From JAEMQF01 sp963791595 (lineage in GTDB: Bacteria; Pseudomonadota; Gammaproteobacteria; Burkholderiales; Burkholderiaceae_C), in the NCBI GenBank assembly GCA_963791595.1, contig CAWBTF010000004.1, forward strand, positions 67,919-131,918: a stretch of DNA of 64,000 bases, in the 5' to 3' direction. The notes beneath the pieces were generated by a model that saw nothing but the letters and a program-made list of their open reading frames with translations, did no database searches and was not told the DNA's origin. How positions within the stretch are numbered: position 1 is the stretch's first letter; each line of letters begins with the position of its first letter. This document shows positions 60,932 to 64,000 of the stretch, in pieces. A program made the position numbers and the translations under genes.

Positions 60932-61951
60932 TCACACCTCCTGTGCGCCGCGGTCGCCGGCCTTGTAGTGGAATGCCAGCCACACGAGCGGTGCGTAGGC
61001 GATCATCGCACCGGCTGCGCCGTCCAGCATGCGCAGCGCAACGGAAACTGCGATGGGTAGCAGCCAGACCAGGTTGATCGCCCCGACAGCCAGCGACACT
61101 GTCTTGTGCGAGCCGTGGCGGCGCGAGGCGTACTGGTAGGCATGGCTGCGATGCGCCTCGTGGAATTTCTCGCCACGGCGAACGCGGCGCACCAGCGTCG
61201 TCGTTGCGTCGACCATGAAACAGCCGATCAGGATGAACCAACACCAAAACACTTGGGTGGCCTGCTGCGCGGTCCACAGAGAGAAAATTCCGAGCATCAT
61301 GCCGATGAAGCCGCTACCGACGTCGCCCATGAAGATCTTCGCGGGTGGGTAGTTCAAGACCAGAAAACCGGCCACACACGCCGCGAAGACCACCGGCAGA
61401 AACCACAGCGGCGTGCCCGTGGCGAGCCACCAGCAAAGAGCACCGCAGAACGAAACGGTGATGGCCTCGATGCTGGCGATGCCGTCGATGCCGTCCATGA
61501 AGTTGTAGAGGTTGGTCATCCACACGAGGTAGGTGGCTGCCAGGGCCAAGCCAAACCAACCAAGGTCGACAACGAACCCAAAGATGGGCACGGGCGGGAT
61601 GCCGTTCATCAGCCACAGCGACCATATCGATGCTACGGCGTGGGCCAGGAATCGCCAACGCGCCGGCAGCGCGGCACGGTCGTCCAGGAAACCAACCAGC
61701 GCGACGAGCAGGCCGCTGACCAGCAGGCCGGCGAGCATCGGCAGTGGTAGCACGCCCATCGCGCCCAGGGCCGCGACAAGAGCAGCGAACGAAACGACGA
61801 TCGCCACCCCGCCTCCGCGCGGCGTGGGCGCCGAATGCGAGCCGCGCGCATTCGGGTGGTCGATCAATTGGGCCGATAGCGCATAGCGGCGCATCTTGGC
61901 TGTCAGCCACCAGGACGCCGCAAGGCCAGCCAAGGTCAGGCTGATGAGCAT
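60932..61951 (-). CDS. WbpL/WecA-like polyprenyl-phosphate HexNAc-1-phosphate transferase
   Basis: A 339-residue membrane enzyme with about ten helices. Active-site loops are visible: LIDHPNARGSHSAPTPRGGG near 29-48, GFLDDR at 88-92, NLYNFMDGIDGIAS, AKIFMGDVGSGFIG and HEAHRSHAYQYASRR. It attaches a first HexNAc-1-phosphate, in WbpL usually QuiNAc or FucNAc, to undecaprenyl phosphate. The wbpV-like gene upstream and wbpM downstream make the familiar wbpV-wbpL-wbpM set. It is a second possible initiating transferase besides the PglC-like one. Confidence 0.9.
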   Translation of the reverse strand: MLISLTLAGLAASWWLTAKMRRYALSAQLIDHPNARGSHSAPTPRGGGVAIVVSFAALVAALGAMGVLPLPMLAGLLVSGLLVALVGFLDDRAALPARWRFLAHAVASIWSLWLMNGIPPVPIFGFVVDLGWFGLALAATYLVWMTNLYNFMDGIDGIASIEAITVSFCGALCWWLATGTPLWFLPVVFAACVAGFLVLNYPPAKIFMGDVGSGFIGMMLGIFSLWTAQQATQVFWCWFILIGCFMVDATTTLVRRVRRGEKFHEAHRSHAYQYASRRHGSHKTVSLAVGAINLVWLLPIAVSVALRMLDGAAGAMIAYAPLVWLAFHYKAGDRGAQEV

Positions 61952-62013
61952 GAGCGAAGAATTGTGAAGCAGGGAATCGATGCGGACGAGACCTCGGTTC
62001 GGTGCGCGCCCGG

Positions 62014-62975
62014 TCAGTGTGCCCGCTGGTCGAGGAAGGTGGCCGCCGCACGGAGCAGCCCTTCGTCAAGGCTGATCGGGGGCTGCCATCCCAGTAGCTC
62101 GCGTGCGGTGCTGATATCGACCTGCAGCGAACTGCACAGCCGTTGCGCGATGTCGCCCTTGCCGAGCAGTCCCAGGGTGGTGCGCAGTAGCCCCGGCGGG
62201 ACCGGCAGCAGCCGCGCCGGGTGGCCGAGAGCGCGACCCAGGCGCTGCAGCAGCTCGGTGGTCGACACGTCTTCGCCATCTCCGGCAAGGAAAGTCCGGC
62301 CGGCCGCCGCTGGGTGCTGCACGCAGGTGACGATCAGGTCGCACAGGTTGTCGAGCGCGACCAGGCTGCGCCGATTGTCGATCGCACCCAGTGGCAAGGG
62401 GATGCCGCGCTGCAGCCAAGTCATCATGCTGCGGAAGTTCGCGCGCACGCCGGGGCCGTAGACCAATGGCGGGCGGATCACAACGAGTTCCATGCCGGCG
62501 GTAGCCGCCTGTTCGCGCAGTGCCTGCTCGGCTTCGTGCTTGCTGATGCCGTAAGGGTCCACCGGCTGCGGCGGGTCGTCGGCGCGGAACGGTCGGCCCG
62601 GTGCAGTGGACTCGCCGTTGACCTTGATCGAGCTGACATAGACGAATCTCTGCACGCCGGCGGCGGCTGCTTGGCGGGCCAACTGCCGCGTGCCTTCGAC
62701 GTTGACGCGGCGAAAATCGGCCAGGGGCTCGGCTACCGTGTCGCGCATCACGTGCACGCGCGCGGCGAGATGTATGACTGCGTCGACCTCGACGAGCGCT
62801 GCGCGCCAATCGGTATCCGGCGCCAGCTCCAGCCCTCACGCAGCTCGACGCATGCCGGCAACGGCACGGCTGCGGATCGGCACGCCGCAACGACCTGCGC
62901 GGCCGGTTCGAGGAGGAGGCGGCGGACGACCGCGCCGCCGACGAAGCCGGTCGATCCGGTGACGAGTACTCGCAT
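62014..62975 (-). CDS. WbpV-like NAD-dependent epimerase/reductase, one frameshift
   Basis: About 320 residues. The start RVLVTGSTGFVGGAVVRRLL and CVELREG lie in one frame. One base is lost near 62836, after which LELAPDTDWRAALVEVDAVIHLAARVHVM, VYVSSIKVNGE and the catalytic YGISKHEAEQAL follow. The pattern is that of extended SDR enzymes that reduce UDP-4-keto-6-deoxy-HexNAc (WbpV/WbpK). It precedes the wbpL-like gene, which supports UDP-QuiNAc or UDP-FucNAc as product. Start at 62975 fits the Rossmann motif. Confidence 0.85.
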
Positions 62976-63010
62976 CGCGGGCAGGTAGCACGTGCTTCGG
63001 TCTGGGGAAC

Positions 63011-64000
63011 TCACTTGACATTCTTGCCGGAGCGCGAATTTTGCGATACCTCTTCGAGGACGCTCAACATCTGGCTCGCAAGCTCGGAACGGTCATAGTG
63101 ATTCGCAGCCACCAGGCAACGCGCGCGAAATCGCTGAAGCAATGCGGGTTCGGTGCGCAAGCGGCAGATGTCGGACGCGAGCTGCTCTGCGTTTTCTGGC
63201 TCGAACACCAACCCGACCTCTTCTCTTTCCACGATTGCTGCCGACTCGCCCTCGACGCCGTGAAGCACAGGGATGCCCATGCCCATGCATTCGAAAAGCT
63301 TCGACGGGATGACCGTCTTAAAGAGATCTGTGCGTCGCAGGTGGATGATCGAAACATCCAGCAACGACCAGTAGCGCGTCACATCATCCTTCGGCACGGT
63401 ATCGACAACACCACATTGTCCAGTGCCATCTCGGCCGCTTGGGAGACTAGCGCTGCCTGCGCGCACCATCGCCGAGAAGAAGAATTCGATACCGGTCGCC
63501 CTCTGGGAGCCGCCTGAGTCGATCTGCTGCCTCCAACAACGTCTCCAACGCATGCGCCAGACCGTGAGTCCCAACGTAGCCCGCTACGAACTTGCCTTCA
63601 AGACCGAGGCGTCGCTCCAGTTGCGTGTCCTTTGGTCGCGGCGAAAACCGCGCAATGTCCACGCCATTGGTGATCACGTCAATCTTGGAAGGATCGATGC
63701 CGCGGCGCTGCAAATTGTCTCGAAACGAGTGCGTTACCGAGACTATTCGCGCCGCACGACGGTAGAGGAACAGTTCCAGTTGTTCCAGGCCGCGCAAGAG
63801 CGCCGACTCCCGCATCGCACCAACGGCCTTGATCGATTCGGGCCAAAGGTCGCGCAACTCGAACACGTAAGGCCTGCGCTTCACCGCACCCACAAACCAG
63901 GCGGAGCAGGCAGTGAAGAACTGCGGTGAGGTTCCGATCACGACGTCGACACGGCGTACGAAGAGTGCCGCAAGCGCGCCTGCAATCATGAAACTCAGAT
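63011..64000 (-). CDS. family 4 glycosyltransferase (WbuB-like), partial at the window edge, frameshifted
   Basis: The 5' end lies beyond the right edge; codons for LSFMIAGALAALF are still open at the border. Visible parts are VVIGTSPQFFTACSAWFVG, VFELRDLWPESIKAVGAM, GYVGTHGLAHALETLLEAADRL and, after two frame changes near 63420-63455, VDTVPKDDVTRYWSLLDVSIIHLR and VIPSKLFECMGMGIPVLHGVEG. This is the WbuB/WcaI-type pattern, often adding N-acetyl-fucosamine. It is the first visible gene of the minus-strand operon. Confidence 0.85.

Overview
The window looks like a chromosomal piece of a GC-rich betaproteobacterium of the order Burkholderiales, probably near Rubrivivax, Leptothrix or Methylibium. 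This is inferred from gene order and protein families, not from a search. Supporting signs are the caa3-type cox operon order (coxB-coxA-small assembly protein-ctaG-DUF2970-coxC, then SURF1-ctaA-ctaB-SCO), secB-gpsA-trmL-comF, a CIRCE operator in front of rpoH, and a short GC-rich repeat at gene junctions. No tRNA, rRNA, CRISPR array or IS transposase was seen.

The first 30.6 kb is housekeeping. It holds gpmA, then a rhodanese-grxC-secB-gpsA run, then trmL and comF on the minus strand, diverging from a BioC-like methyltransferase. The cytochrome oxidase structural and assembly genes fill 5.7-15.9 kb. After them come rpoH, a minus-strand asmA-MOSC-EamA-ychF unit, a frameshifted ubiH-like gene, dsbC, an M61 peptidase, a DUF3108 protein, an enoyl-CoA hydratase and lysS.

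From 30.7 kb to the right edge lies a surface-polysaccharide (O-antigen or capsule) locus. A plus-strand operon (30.76-56.15 kb), with many ATGA/GTGA overlaps, starts with wbpB-wbpD-wbpE homologues. With a wbpI-like epimerase at 49.75 kb these would make a UDP-2,3-diacetamido-uronic acid. It also holds two AsnB-type amidotransferases, several methyltransferases and glycosyltransferases, a DegT aminotransferase with a formyltransferase, a FemAB-like protein, a Wzx flippase, a large membrane protein, a vapBC pair and a bacillosamine-like set (pglE, pglC). It ends with only the N-terminal half of a wbpM/pglF-type dehydratase. A minus-strand operon enters from the right edge: glycosyltransferase, wbpV-like epimerase, wbpL/wecA-like transferase, pglD, wbpM.

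The two operons converge at about 56-60 kb on a patchwork of toxin-antitoxin (TA) modules and gene fragments. At two places a gene's 3' end (wbpM, pglD) is followed by TA genes. A second, diverged copy of that same 3' end then abuts the toxin's stop codon (133 bp and about 77 bp copies). This resembles insertion with long target duplication and is the most notable structure here.

Single-base frameshifts break several otherwise conserved genes: ubiH-like, asnB, the membrane protein, a glycosyltransferase, pglE, pglC, wbpM, wbpV and the last glycosyltransferase. They are densest beyond 50 kb. Whether they are base-call errors or real decay cannot be told from the sequence alone. Coordinates of such genes span the whole reconstructed gene.
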